DNA from: Actinomadura opuntiae
GTDB lineage: Bacteria; Actinomycetota; Actinomycetes; Streptosporangiales; Streptosporangiaceae
Direction: 5' to 3'
DNA: 64,000 bases
Assembly (NCBI RefSeq): GCF_030283205.1
Contig: NZ_JASNWF010000018.1
Span: 62,001 to 126,000, forward strand
Of the stretch, positions 1 to 8,496 are shown piece by piece (the first letter of the stretch is position 1; every line of letters starts with the position of its first letter). The translations under genes were made by a program, and so were the position numbers. Below the pieces are notes generated by a model. The model searched no databases. It was not told where the DNA came from and saw nothing but the letters and a program-made list of their open reading frames with translations.

Positions 1-127
1 GCGAGGCCAGCATCGCGCCGGCGGCCAGGCCGATGCCGGAGCTGCCGCCGAGAATGACGGCGGTCTGCCCGGCGAGGCCCTGCGGCAGCGGCGAGCGGAC
101 CGGGATCGGCGCCTCGGTGGTGGTCAT
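1..127 (-). CDS. SDR-family oxidoreductase, N-terminal part only
   Basis: Only the first 42 codons lie in the window; the gene runs off the left edge. It starts with ATG at 127. The visible protein has a short acidic N-terminus and then a Rossmann nucleotide-binding loop, GGSSGIG, the glycine-rich motif of short-chain dehydrogenases/reductases. It is divergent from the TetR-type gene at 212, with 84 bp between them holding two copies of a repeat, so it is probably that regulator's target. Substrate cannot be guessed. Confidence 0.75.
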   Translation of the reverse strand, partial: MTTTEAPIPVRSPLPQGLAGQTAVILGGSSGIGLAAGAMLAS

Positions 128-150
128 CGCGTTCTCCTCAAATAAAACAT

Positions 151-202
151 CTGGTTGGTTTACCCTGGCCCTCCGGAGGCGCCCTGTCAACCGGCTGGTT
201 TA
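151..202. promoter_or_regulatory. Direct-repeat operator between SDR gene and tetR
   Basis: Two 12-bp direct repeats, CTGGTTGGTTTA (151-162) and CCGGCTGGTTTA (191-202), match at 10 of 12 positions and are 40 bp apart in the 84-bp gap between divergent genes. Local AT content is higher than the flanks. Probable binding sites of the adjacent TetR regulator and promoter region for both genes; inferred from position and repetition. Confidence 0.4.
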
Positions 203-211
203 ATTCGGGGC

Positions 212-811
212 ATGACGTACGACGCGGAGGCCACCCGGCGGCGGATCTTCGACGCGGCCGTCACCGAGTTCACCGCGCACGGGCTGGCCGGCGCCCGCGT
301 CGACCGCATCGCCCGCCAGGCCCGCGCCAACAAGCAGGCGATCTACCTCTACTACGGCGGCAAGGAGCAGCTGTTCGGCGAGGTCGTGCGGTGCAAGGTC
401 GACGAGATCTGCCGCGGTGCCGACATCTCCCCCACCGCGTTCGCCGACGGCGTGGGCCTGCTGTTCGACTGGTACCAGCAGAATCCCGAGCAGATCCGCC
501 TGCTGCTGTGGGAGGCGCTGGAGACGCGCGGCGAGGTGCAGGGCGAATGCGAGCGCCGCGCGTCCTACCGGGAGCGGGTCCGCGAGTTCCGCGCCGCCGG
601 GGTCGCCGCGGGACTGCCCGAGGACGAGGCCGTCAAGGCGACGCAGGACCGGATGTTCACCATCCTCGGCCTGGTCGCCTGGAACTTCGCCGTCCCGCAG
701 CTGTGCCGGCTCATCCTGGACGAGGACGACGAGGCCGCGGCGCTGGCGCGGCGCCGGGAGTCCGTCGTGCAGACCGCGCGGGTCCTCGCCGACGCGGGGC
801 GCTTCCGTTGA
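212..811 (+). CDS. TetR/AcrR-family transcriptional regulator
   Basis: 199 aa. The N-terminal 50 residues form a TetR helix-turn-helix, with the pattern RRRIFDAAVTEF, then GARVDRIARQA, then AIYLYYGGKEQLF; the rest is an all-helical ligand domain. The ATG at 212 was chosen over an in-frame start at 155 because it lies just before the HTH and because 151-202 looks like operator DNA. Divergent from an SDR gene it likely represses. Its stop codon overlaps the TTG start of the HAD gene. Confidence 0.85.
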   Translation: MTYDAEATRRRIFDAAVTEFTAHGLAGARVDRIARQARANKQAIYLYYGGKEQLFGEVVRCKVDEICRGADISPTAFADGVGLLFDWYQQNPEQIRLLLWEALETRGEVQGECERRASYRERVREFRAAGVAAGLPEDEAVKATQDRMFTILGLVAWNFAVPQLCRLILDEDDEAAALARRRESVVQTARVLADAGRFR

Positions 812-1500
812 TCCGCGCCGCCCGGGCCGTGCTGTTCGACCTGGACGGGACGCTGCTCGACCATGCCGGCGCGGCGGCCGAGGCGATCTCCGCGTCGTTC
901 CCGGGCGAGGATCCGGAGCGGCTCGTCCGGCGCTGGTTGGAGCTGACCGAGGCGTCGGTCGACCGGTACCTTGCCGGCGAGCTGACGTTGGCCGAGCAGC
1001 GGCGCGCCCGGATCGTCCCGCTCGCCCGGGAGCTGGGCCTCGGCGACTGGGACGACGCGCGCGCCGACGCGTGGCTCGCCGGCTACCTGGCGCGGTACGC
1101 GGCCGCGTGGCGCCCGTTCCCGGACGCGCCCGGCGCGGTGGCGGCGCTGGCGGAGCGCGGGCTGCGGCTCGGCGTGATCACCAACGGGGACGCCGGGCAG
1201 CAGCGCGCGAAGATCGAGCGGATCGGGCTGGCGGACCGGCTGCGATACCTGGTGACCTCCGGCGAGACAGGCACCGCCAAGCCGGACCCGGAGATCTTCC
1301 ACCTGGCCTGCACCGGGCTCGGCCTGGCGCCCGGCGACGTCGTGTACGTCGGCGACCGGCTGGACATCGACGCGCGGGGCGCGGCGTCCGCCGGGCTGGC
1401 GGGCGTGTGGCTCGACCGCTCGTCCGAGCCCGTCCCAGGCGGGTTGGACGTGCCCCGCATCACGACGCTGGACGAGCTGCCCGCCCTGCTCGCACCGTGA
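808..1500 (+). CDS. HAD-superfamily hydrolase (phosphatase-like)
   Basis: 230 aa. All four HAD motifs are visible: DLDGTLLD near the N-terminus (nucleophile Asp), ITNGD (motif II), KPDPEIF (motif III Lys) and YVGDRLDIDARGA (motif IV acidic pair). The cap insertion between motifs I and II is helical, as in the YjjG/phosphoglycolate phosphatase subclass; the substrate is a small phosphate ester that cannot be named. A TTG start at 808 overlaps the tetR stop, which suggests translational coupling. The last 41 bp overlap the opposite-strand gene at 1460. Confidence 0.85.
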   Translation: MIRAARAVLFDLDGTLLDHAGAAAEAISASFPGEDPERLVRRWLELTEASVDRYLAGELTLAEQRRARIVPLARELGLGDWDDARADAWLAGYLARYAAAWRPFPDAPGAVAALAERGLRLGVITNGDAGQQRAKIERIGLADRLRYLVTSGETGTAKPDPEIFHLACTGLGLAPGDVVYVGDRLDIDARGAASAGLAGVWLDRSSEPVPGGLDVPRITTLDELPALLAP

Positions 1501-1843
1501 TGCCGGCGAGCGCCGACCGCGTCGGCTCGATCGCGATGATCTCGTAGCGGACGCGTCCGGTGCGCAGGAACGGATCCTCGGCGGTGATCTCCTCGATGCG
1601 GGCGCGGTCGGTCCCGTCCGCGAGGATCACCCCGCCCGCGCCTCCGGCAGCAGCGCGGCCCCGTGCCGGGGTCAGCTCCATTCCGGCGGCCGTCCGGTCG
1701 AACAGCGCGGCGCCCAGCTCCCGTTCGAGCCCGCGGGCCTGCTGGCTGAGCGACGGCGAGCGCAGCCCGAGCCGTTCGGCGGCGCGGGTGAGGTTCGCCT
1801 CCTCCGCGACCGCGACGAAGTACCTGAGCTGCCGCAGTTCCAC
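1460..1843 (-). pseudogene. LysR HTH fused to YciI-like C-terminus (deletion chimera)
   Basis: 127 aa from a GTG at 1843. Residues 1-60 are a standard LysR winged-helix domain (LRQLRYFVAVAEE, then ANLTRAAERL, then QQARGLERELG). At about residue 62 it changes to the C-terminal half of a YciI-type ferredoxin-fold protein (GGVILADG, AEDPFLRTG, VRYEII). The LysR effector domain and the YciI N-terminus are both missing, so an in-frame deletion that fused two neighbouring genes is the simplest reading. The 3' end overlaps the HAD gene. It may still make a small DNA-binding protein, but loss of function is more likely. Confidence 0.6.
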
Positions 1844-1869
1844 GGCCCCAGTCTCCCGGACCTCCGGCG

Positions 1870-4428
1870 CTAGCCCTGCGGCGGCCCGGTCCGGGCGAGG
1901 ACGGCGCGGGCCCGGCTCTCCCCCGCCGCGTTGCCGAGGCTGCGGTACAGGTCGAGGGCCTCGCGGGCGGGCCGCCGCGCCGCCGCGCGGTCGCCCGCGT
2001 CCAACAGGATCTCGGCGAGCGTGCGGCGCCCGCGCGCCTGCCACCAGCGGTCGCCGAGCCCGTCGAACTCCGCGACCGCCAGCCGGACGGTGTCGGCGGC
2101 CTCCGCGTGCCGGCCGAGCCGGGCGAGCGCGTTGGCCTCCGAGACGCGGGTGCGCGCGACGCCCCAGACGTCGCCGAGGTCGGCCAGCACGCGGCCCGCG
2201 TTCCGGACGAACGTCAGCTCGCGCAGCCCGTTGCGGGGATCGCCGACCTCCCCGGCCGCGCGCAGGCACCGGGCCTCCTCCCACTGCTCGCCGCGCAGCC
2301 GGAACGCCTCCGCGGCGCGCTCGAGCGCGGGCGCGGCCAGGCTGTACTTGACCTCGGCCGCCGCGCCGTCGCCGGACGCGCGCAACGCGCGGGCCTCCGA
2401 CGCCAGCACCTCGCCGAGCGCGCGCAGCGTCTGCGCCTCCGAGTACCGGTTGCCATTGCGCTGGAACACCTCCAGCGCGGTCTCCAGCAGGTGGCGGGCC
2501 TCCTCGTAGCGGCGCTGCGCGAGCCGCAACTCCGCGAGGTTGCGGCGCGTGCGCGCCTGCCACCACGCGTCGCCCTCCGCCCCGAACGCGTCGATGGCCT
2601 CGATGAGATAGCGCTGGCCCTCGTCCAGGTTGCCCGCGTCCCGGAGGCACATGCCGGTGGAGCGCAGTGCCCGCGCCCGCCACCACATCTCCCGGTTCCC
2701 GGTGAAGACGCGGAGCGCCGCCGAGGCGTCCTCGTAGGCCAGGTCCACCCGGCCCTGGTTCCCGCGCACCGCCGAACGCTCCAGCAGCGCGATGCCGAGC
2801 GCGCGGTCGTCCAGGTGGCCGGCGGCGGTGTGGGTCAGTTCGGCCGCCGCCTTCCACTCCGGCCAGAACACGCGCAGCGAATGGAACAGCGAGCACGCCG
2901 CCCGGCCCAGCCGCCACACCAGCGTCCACATCTCCCGCTCGGCGCCCTGCCCGAGCAGCGCCAGCAGCGCCGGACGCTCGCTGGTCACCCAGTCGATCGC
3001 CGAGAACCCCAGATCGGGCACCTGCCCCGAACCGCGGTGCCAGTCCTGCGGCCACCGGCTCGCCGCGACCCGCTCCGCCCGCTCCCGGTAGCCGTCCAGC
3101 ACCCGCTCGACCGCCGCGTCCCGCTCCTCCTCCGCGTCCTCCTGCTCGGCCCGCTCGTGCGCGTACAGCCGGACGAGGTCGTGCAGCCGGTAGCGCATCC
3201 GGCCCGTCGCGTCCGTCCCCGAGCACTCGGCGAGCTGCGCGTCCACGAGGGCCTCCAATAGGTCCTCGCCCTCCAGGTCCGACAGCCCGAGCAGCGCGCC
3301 GGCCGTCCACGCCTGCACGTCCGGTGCCGCCTGGACGCCGAGGGTGCGCAGCAGCCGCCGCTGCGTCGGGCTGCAGTCGTCGTAGCTGAGCGCCAGGCTC
3401 GCCCGGACGCCGTTGTCGATGCCGTGCTCCAGCTCACCGAGCCTGCGCCGCTCGTCGCGCAGCCGATCGGCCAGCACGCGCAGCGTCCACGTCTCGCGGG
3501 CCGCAAGACGGCCACCGCAGATGCCGATCGCCAGCGGCAGCCGGCCGCACAGCTCGGCGATCTCGGCCGCGGCGTCCGGGTCCGCGCGGACGCGGTCCCG
3601 CCCGGCGAGGCGGCCGAGCAGCTCCACCGCGTGCTCCGCGGTGAACTCGCGCAGCCGCCGGTCGACGTCGTTGAGCAGGCCGAGCGGCTGCCGCGACGTC
3701 ACCAGCACCGCGCAGCCGCCGCCCGGCGGCAGCAGCGCCCGCACCTGGCCGGCGTCGTGCGCGTTGTCGAGCAGCACGAGCAGCCGCCGCCCGCGCGTCC
3801 ACGTCCACCACAGCTTCTGCAGCTCGGGCAGCCCGCCCGGGTCGGTCGCCAGCCGCACCCCCAGCGCCTGCAGGAACGCCGGCAGCACGTCCTCCGGACG
3901 GACCCGCGCCCCGGCCGCGCCGCGCAGGTCGAAGTACAGCGCGCCGTCCGGATACGCGTCGGCGATCTCGTGCGCGAACCGCGCCGCGAGCGCCGACTTG
4001 CCGACGCCCGCCGGGCCGTGCACCGACACCACCAGCGGCGACGCCGGCGACCCCGACCCGGTCTCGACGGCGCGGCGCAGCTCGGCCAGCGACTCCTCCC
4101 GCCCGGTGAAGTGCGCGATCACCGGCGGCAGCTGCGCCGGCGCCACCCCGCCCGCGATCCGCTCCGGCGCGTCCCGTCCCGGCGTCCCCTGCGCCTGCTG
4201 CGCGCCCCACGCCGCGACCCCGGCCAGCGCGGCGACGCCGCAGGTCAGGGCGATCTGCGCCGGCGCGGGCAGGCTGAGGGCGTCCAGCGACGTGGTCACC
4301 GCCGTGATCACCGCGGTCAGTCCGCCGACGATCCACGGCGCCGCCAGCCGCGCCCGCCCGTCCGCCGGGGCCGGGGCGGCCTCGTCCGGGGCCCGCCGCG
4401 CGCGGGCCTCGGACGTCCCGTTCGGCAT
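1870..4428 (-). CDS. NB-ARC/TPR STAND-class ATPase with N-terminal membrane segment
   Basis: 852 aa. The ATG at 4428 is preceded by GGAGG at 5-nt spacing, better than the ATG at 4458. Two hydrophobic stretches lie near residues 33-80. The NB-ARC core follows: P-loop GPAGVGKSALAARF, Walker B LLVLLDNAHD, a VLVTSRQPLG sensor, GRLPLAIG (the GLPL motif) and an MHD-like RLHDLVRLYAHE. From about residue 490 the protein is a string of TPR-like helical hairpins. STAND proteins are nucleotide-switched hubs in signalling, regulation or defence. No SARP DNA-binding or effector domain is present, so its output is unknown. It stands alone on this strand. Confidence 0.85.
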   Translation of the reverse strand: MPNGTSEARARRAPDEAAPAPADGRARLAAPWIVGGLTAVITAVTTSLDALSLPAPAQIALTCGVAALAGVAAWGAQQAQGTPGRDAPERIAGGVAPAQLPPVIAHFTGREESLAELRRAVETGSGSPASPLVVSVHGPAGVGKSALAARFAHEIADAYPDGALYFDLRGAAGARVRPEDVLPAFLQALGVRLATDPGGLPELQKLWWTWTRGRRLLVLLDNAHDAGQVRALLPPGGGCAVLVTSRQPLGLLNDVDRRLREFTAEHAVELLGRLAGRDRVRADPDAAAEIAELCGRLPLAIGICGGRLAARETWTLRVLADRLRDERRRLGELEHGIDNGVRASLALSYDDCSPTQRRLLRTLGVQAAPDVQAWTAGALLGLSDLEGEDLLEALVDAQLAECSGTDATGRMRYRLHDLVRLYAHERAEQEDAEEERDAAVERVLDGYRERAERVAASRWPQDWHRGSGQVPDLGFSAIDWVTSERPALLALLGQGAEREMWTLVWRLGRAACSLFHSLRVFWPEWKAAAELTHTAAGHLDDRALGIALLERSAVRGNQGRVDLAYEDASAALRVFTGNREMWWRARALRSTGMCLRDAGNLDEGQRYLIEAIDAFGAEGDAWWQARTRRNLAELRLAQRRYEEARHLLETALEVFQRNGNRYSEAQTLRALGEVLASEARALRASGDGAAAEVKYSLAAPALERAAEAFRLRGEQWEEARCLRAAGEVGDPRNGLRELTFVRNAGRVLADLGDVWGVARTRVSEANALARLGRHAEAADTVRLAVAEFDGLGDRWWQARGRRTLAEILLDAGDRAAARRPAREALDLYRSLGNAAGESRARAVLARTGPPQG

Positions 4429-4515
4429 CCGCGCCTCCGTCCTGTCCCCTCCGATCATGGAGCGCCCGCCGCGCGCGGCGGCTGAACCGGCCGGGAACAG
4501 GCGGTTAACAGCGGG

Positions 4516-5094
4516 TCACTCCGTCCGCAGCACCGCCTCGATCTCCAGGACGATCTCGATCCTGTCGCCGAGCCCGAGTTTCCCGCCGGGCACGGTCGCG
4601 GCGTCCCCGACGCCGAACTCCAGCCGGCTGATCTCGCCGGTCGCGGTGAACCCGGCGCGGGCGCCCTTGAACGGGTCGTCCTGCCGGAACACGTCCGGCC
4701 CGAACCCCTCGACCACCAGGTCCAGCGAGACCGGCCTGGTGACGCCGTGCAGGGACAGCTCGCCGTCCAGCACGAAGCCGTCGCCGTTCGCGCGCACGCC
4801 CGTCGAGCGGAACGCCATCTCCGGGTACTTCTCGACGTCGAGGAAGTCGGCGGATCTCACGTGCTCGTCGCGCTGCGCGTTGCCGGTGTCGATCGACGCC
4901 AGGCCGACCGTCGCGGTCACCGACGACTCCAGCGGGTCGTCGCCGGTCACCACCGTCCCCTCGAACGTCCCGAAGCGGCCCCGCACCTTGCTCACCATCA
5001 GGTGCCGGACCGTGAACCCGACGCCGGAGTGCAGCGGGTCGATCGTCCAGGTGCCGGCGACGTAGCCCGGGATCTCGACAAGTTCCGCGGTCAT
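4516..5094 (-). CDS. YceI-family lipocalin-like protein
   Basis: 192 aa. Start chosen at ATG 5094, immediately before the domain. Family features are the opening GTWTIDPLHSGVGFTVRHLM, an internal SVTATVGLASIDTGN, a DFLDVEKYPEM segment and SLHGVTRPVSL, all typical of YceI. The fold is an extended lipocalin-like barrel that binds isoprenoid or other hydrophobic ligands. There is no signal peptide, so this is the cytoplasmic actinobacterial type. Divergent from an HxlR regulator with a palindrome between them, so probably induced by the signal HxlR senses. Confidence 0.9.
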   Translation of the reverse strand: MTAELVEIPGYVAGTWTIDPLHSGVGFTVRHLMVSKVRGRFGTFEGTVVTGDDPLESSVTATVGLASIDTGNAQRDEHVRSADFLDVEKYPEMAFRSTGVRANGDGFVLDGELSLHGVTRPVSLDLVVEGFGPDVFRQDDPFKGARAGFTATGEISRLEFGVGDAATVPGGKLGLGDRIEIVLEIEAVLRTE

Positions 5095-5120
5095 CGTGTC
5101 TCCTTGGTTATGCACAGTAA

Positions 5121-5143
5121 GACGGTTCCTTTCCGGAACCGTC
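5121..5143. promoter_or_regulatory. Palindromic operator between yceI-like gene and hxlR
   Basis: Perfect 9-bp inverted repeat GACGGTTCC / GGAACCGTC around a 5-bp spacer. It is 27 bp upstream of the yceI-like start and 73 bp upstream of hxlR. A dimeric winged-helix HxlR protein is the likely ligand, giving joint control of both divergent genes. The binding assignment is inference. Confidence 0.55.
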
Positions 5144-5215
5144 TCCATGGTGCGGATCCCCGCGCCGGCGGCACAAGAAGGCACTTTTTCCTGCCTCGGT
5201 CACCTGGAGATAACC

Positions 5216-5596
5216 ATGAACTTCCCCGAGCACACCGTGGCCGGCTGCCGGGGCCGCGAGATCCTCGACCGCATCGGCGACAAGTGGTCGCTCCAGGTCA
5301 TCGCGCTGCTCGGCGACCGCACCCTCCGGTTCACCGAGCTCAAACGCGAGATCGAGGGCATCAGCCAGCGCATGCTGACCGTCACGCTGCGCGGCTTGGA
5401 GCGCGACGGCATCGTCATCCGCACCGTGTACCCGGTGGTGCCGCCCCGCGTCGACTACACGCTCACCCCCATGGGCGCGACCCTCCTGGAGGCGGCGATC
5501 ACCCTCGTCTCCTGGGCCGAGTCCCACCTGTCCGAAATCGACGCCGCCCGCGCCGCCTACGACGCCCGCACAACCGCCCCCCTCAATCCCGAATGA
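5216..5596 (+). CDS. HxlR-family winged-helix transcriptional regulator
   Basis: 126 aa, ATG at 5216 after a GGAGAT ribosome-binding site. A typical HxlR domain: a single Cys near the N-terminus (AGCRGREILDRIGDKWSLQV), FTELKREIEGISQRMLTVTL for the recognition helix, and RVDYTLTPMG for the wing. The N-terminal Cys is the position used for redox or electrophile sensing in characterised HxlR/HypR proteins. The divergent yceI-like gene is the probable target. Confidence 0.88.
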   Translation: MNFPEHTVAGCRGREILDRIGDKWSLQVIALLGDRTLRFTELKREIEGISQRMLTVTLRGLERDGIVIRTVYPVVPPRVDYTLTPMGATLLEAAITLVSWAESHLSEIDAARAAYDARTTAPLNPE

Positions 5597-5832
5597 GCTC
5601 CTGCCTGACGTAGTCCTCGCCCTTGACGACGCGCGACGGCGGAATTTCGGGTGCGGGGGTCGGGGGGCGTCGCGTAGCGTTGTGGGGACGTATTCGCGGA
5701 CGGGAAATCTTCCGATGGTCTTTCACGAGGTGGGGCGGCGAGCTAGCCGCGCCGAGCTGGGGAACGAGCAGTCGTGCCCGGCCCGGCTCGGCGGTGTGCG
5801 CCGTCATCCCATCGACCTCGTGAGGCCGTCCC

Positions 5833-8451
5833 ATGCGCTCTTCTGATATCCGCTCCACCTTCCTGGAGTTCTTCCGGGAACGCGACCACCGCGTCGTGGC
5901 GTCCAGCTCGCTGATCCCGTCGGATCCGACGCTGCTGCTGACGAACGCGGGCATGAACCAGTTCAAGCCGTACTTCCTGGGCGAGACGGCGCCGGAGCAT
6001 CCGCGTGCGATGTCCGTGCAGAAATGCGCGCGGACGTCCGACATCGAGAACGTCGGCCGGACGACCCGGCATTCGACGTTCTTCGAGATGCTCGGCAACT
6101 TCTCGTTCGGCGACTACTTCAAGGCGGAGGCGATCGCCTGGGCGTGGGAGCTGTTCACCCGCCATTACGGCCTCGACCCGGAACGCCTCTGGGTCACCGT
6201 CTACCTCGACGACTCCGAGGCGGAGGATCTCTGGCGGCGGGTCGGCGTCCCGTCCGAGCGCATCCAGCGGCTCGGAATGGCGGACAACTACTGGTCGATG
6301 GGGGTTCCGGGCCCGTGCGGGCCGTCGTCCGAACTGCACTACGACCGCGGGCCCGCGTTCGGGCGCGAGGGCGGGCCCGCGGTGGACGGCGAGCGCTACC
6401 AGGAACTCTGGAACCTGGTGTTCATGCAGAACCTGCGCGGCGAAGGGCCCGGTAAGGGGGATTACCCGATCCTCGGCGAGCTGCCCGCGAAGAACATCGA
6501 CACCGGGCTCGGCCTCGACCGGCTCGCGGCGGTCCTGCAGGACGTCGGCACCGTGTGCGAGACGGACCTGCTGTCACCGACGCTCCGGCGCGTCCAGGAA
6601 CTCGCGGGACGCGAATACCCCGGACGCGACGGCAGCGAGGAGTCCATGTCGTTCCGGGTCGTCACCGAGCACGCGCGGTCGATCGCGTTCCTGATCGCGG
6701 ACGGCGTGCTGCCCGCGCGCGACGGGCACGGCTACGTGCTGCGCCGCCTCATGCGCCGCGCGATCCGGCACGCGCGCCGGCTCGGCATCGACGAGCCGGT
6801 CCTGGCGCCGCTGACCTGCAGCGTCATCGGCAACCTCAGCGAGGCGTGGCCGGGGCTGGAGCGGCAGTCGGAGCTGATAGAGCGGGTCGTGACGGCGGAG
6901 GAGGACGGGTTCGAGCGGACGCTCCGCCAGGGCACCCGGCTCCTGGAATCGGCGATCTCCCGGGCGGACTCCACCATTTCCGGGCAGACCGCTTTCGAGC
7001 TGCACGACACCTACGGCTTCCCGATCGACCTGACCCTCGACGCGGCGCGCTCCGCGGGCCTGACCGTCGACGAGGACGCGTTCGCGCAGTTGCTGGACGA
7101 CCAGCGGCGCCGGGCACAGCGGGCGGGCCGGGACCGGAAGGGCGGCGCGGTCGCGCGGCAGGACCTCTACCGGCGCGTCGTCGCCGAACACGGCCGCACC
7201 GACTTCGTCGGCTACTCCTCCACCACCGCGGAGGCGCGGGTGGTCGCGCTCCTCGACGGCAGCGGCCTCACGCCGGTCGCGGGCGAAGGCGACGAACTGG
7301 ACGTGGTCCTCGACCAGAGCCCGTTCTACGCGGAGGGCGGCGGCCAGGTCGGCGACACCGGCACGATCCGCACACAGGGCGCCGTACTCCAGGTGCTGGA
7401 CACCCGCTCCGGCATCGACGGCCTGCACGTGCACGCCGTCCGGATCGTGGACGGCGAGGTACGTCCCGGTGAGGAGGCGGAGGCGGTCGTGGACGCGGAC
7501 CGGCGCGCGGCGACCGCCCGGTCGCACAGCGCCACGCACGTCCTGCACGCGATGCTCCGCCGCGTCCTCGGCGACCACGCGGCCCAGCGCGGATCCCGCG
7601 TCGAGCCAGGTCGGCTGCGGTTCGACTTCGCGCACTTCTCCGCGGTGCCCGAGATCGGGACGGTCCAGACGCTCGTCAACGAGTACCTGGCCGACGACCC
7701 CGAGGTGCGCGTGTGGGAGGCGTCCCGCGCCGACGCGGAGGCGGCGGGCGCGCTCGCGCTGTTCGGCGAGAAGTACGGCGCGGACGTCCGCATCGTGGAC
7801 ATCGGCGACGCGTCCCGCGAGCTGTGCGGCGGCACCCACGTCGGGCACGGCTCCCAGGCGGGGCCCGTGCACATCGTCGGCGAGTCGTCCATCGGCACCG
7901 GGCTGCGCCGCGTCGAGGCGCTCACCGGCCCGGACGCCCTGCGGCACTTCGACCACGAACGGGCGCTGCTGACCGAGCTCGCCGCGCTGCTGGACGTGCG
8001 CCCCGACCAGGCGCCCGACCGGCTGCGGCAGCGGCTCGACCTGCTCGCCGAGACCCGGCGTGAGCTGGACGCGCTGCGCCGCGCCGACCTCGACGCGCGG
8101 GCGCGGACCCTGGTGTCGCTGGCCGAGCCGGTGCCCGCCGGCTGGCTCGTCGCGCGGCAGGTCGACGCGATGCCCGCCGCGGACCTGCGGACCCTCGCGT
8201 CCGCGATCGTCGCGACCGGCGACGGCCGCGGCCTGGCCGTCCTCGGCACCGCGTCCGGCGGGAAGGCGCAACTCGTCGCGGCGGCGGGCCCGCGGACCGG
8301 CGTCCGGGCGCGCGACCTGCTCATCGACGCGGCGCGCGAGGTCGGCGGCGGCGCGGGCGGCAAGGGCGCCGTCGCGAACGCGGGCGGCCGCCGGCCGGAG
8401 CGCCTCGCCGAGGCGATCGCGGTCGCGGCGGCGCACGCCCGGACCCTCTGA
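5833..8451 (+). CDS. alaS: Alanyl-tRNA synthetase (stand-alone copy)
   Basis: 872 aa, class II AlaRS with full domain order. The catalytic core is at 1-240 (TNAGMNQFKPYFLG, HSTFFEMLGNFSFGDYFK) and a tRNA-binding domain follows. The editing domain has the zinc ligands HSATHVLH and CGGTH, and a C-terminal DHHA1 domain has GGGAGGKG. It charges tRNA-Ala and edits Ser/Gly mischarging. The neighbours are a regulator and a dehydrogenase, not the usual ruvX/mltG group, so this may be a second, possibly resistance-type copy; only the genome can tell. No T-box-like leader was recognised in 5597-5832. Confidence 0.93.
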   Translation: MRSSDIRSTFLEFFRERDHRVVASSSLIPSDPTLLLTNAGMNQFKPYFLGETAPEHPRAMSVQKCARTSDIENVGRTTRHSTFFEMLGNFSFGDYFKAEAIAWAWELFTRHYGLDPERLWVTVYLDDSEAEDLWRRVGVPSERIQRLGMADNYWSMGVPGPCGPSSELHYDRGPAFGREGGPAVDGERYQELWNLVFMQNLRGEGPGKGDYPILGELPAKNIDTGLGLDRLAAVLQDVGTVCETDLLSPTLRRVQELAGREYPGRDGSEESMSFRVVTEHARSIAFLIADGVLPARDGHGYVLRRLMRRAIRHARRLGIDEPVLAPLTCSVIGNLSEAWPGLERQSELIERVVTAEEDGFERTLRQGTRLLESAISRADSTISGQTAFELHDTYGFPIDLTLDAARSAGLTVDEDAFAQLLDDQRRRAQRAGRDRKGGAVARQDLYRRVVAEHGRTDFVGYSSTTAEARVVALLDGSGLTPVAGEGDELDVVLDQSPFYAEGGGQVGDTGTIRTQGAVLQVLDTRSGIDGLHVHAVRIVDGEVRPGEEAEAVVDADRRAATARSHSATHVLHAMLRRVLGDHAAQRGSRVEPGRLRFDFAHFSAVPEIGTVQTLVNEYLADDPEVRVWEASRADAEAAGALALFGEKYGADVRIVDIGDASRELCGGTHVGHGSQAGPVHIVGESSIGTGLRRVEALTGPDALRHFDHERALLTELAALLDVRPDQAPDRLRQRLDLLAETRRELDALRRADLDARARTLVSLAEPVPAGWLVARQVDAMPAADLRTLASAIVATGDGRGLAVLGTASGGKAQLVAAAGPRTGVRARDLLIDAAREVGGGAGGKGAVANAGGRRPERLAEAIAVAAAHARTL

Positions 8452-8455
8452 GGAC

Positions 8456-8495
8456 CACCGGCGCACCGGCATCCGCTCCGGCCGGTGCGCCGGTG
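8456..8495. terminator. Bidirectional hairpin between convergent genes
   Basis: A perfect 15-bp inverted repeat, CACCGGCGCACCGGC (8456-8470) and its complement (8481-8495), with a 10-nt loop fills the 45-bp gap between alaS and the convergent alcohol dehydrogenase gene. It has no U-tract, as is usual in high-GC actinobacteria. Very likely a shared terminator. Confidence 0.75.
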
Positions 8496-8496
8496 A

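Noticed and set aside
5597..5832. Possible T-box or other leader before alaS
   Set aside because: GC-rich stems exist but no T-box consensus, specifier loop or terminator/antiterminator pair could be made out; nothing beyond ordinary leader DNA is supported.
6574..8472. A 632-codon frame antisense to alaS
   Set aside because: Composition is that of a shadow frame, and alaS on the other strand is unquestionable.
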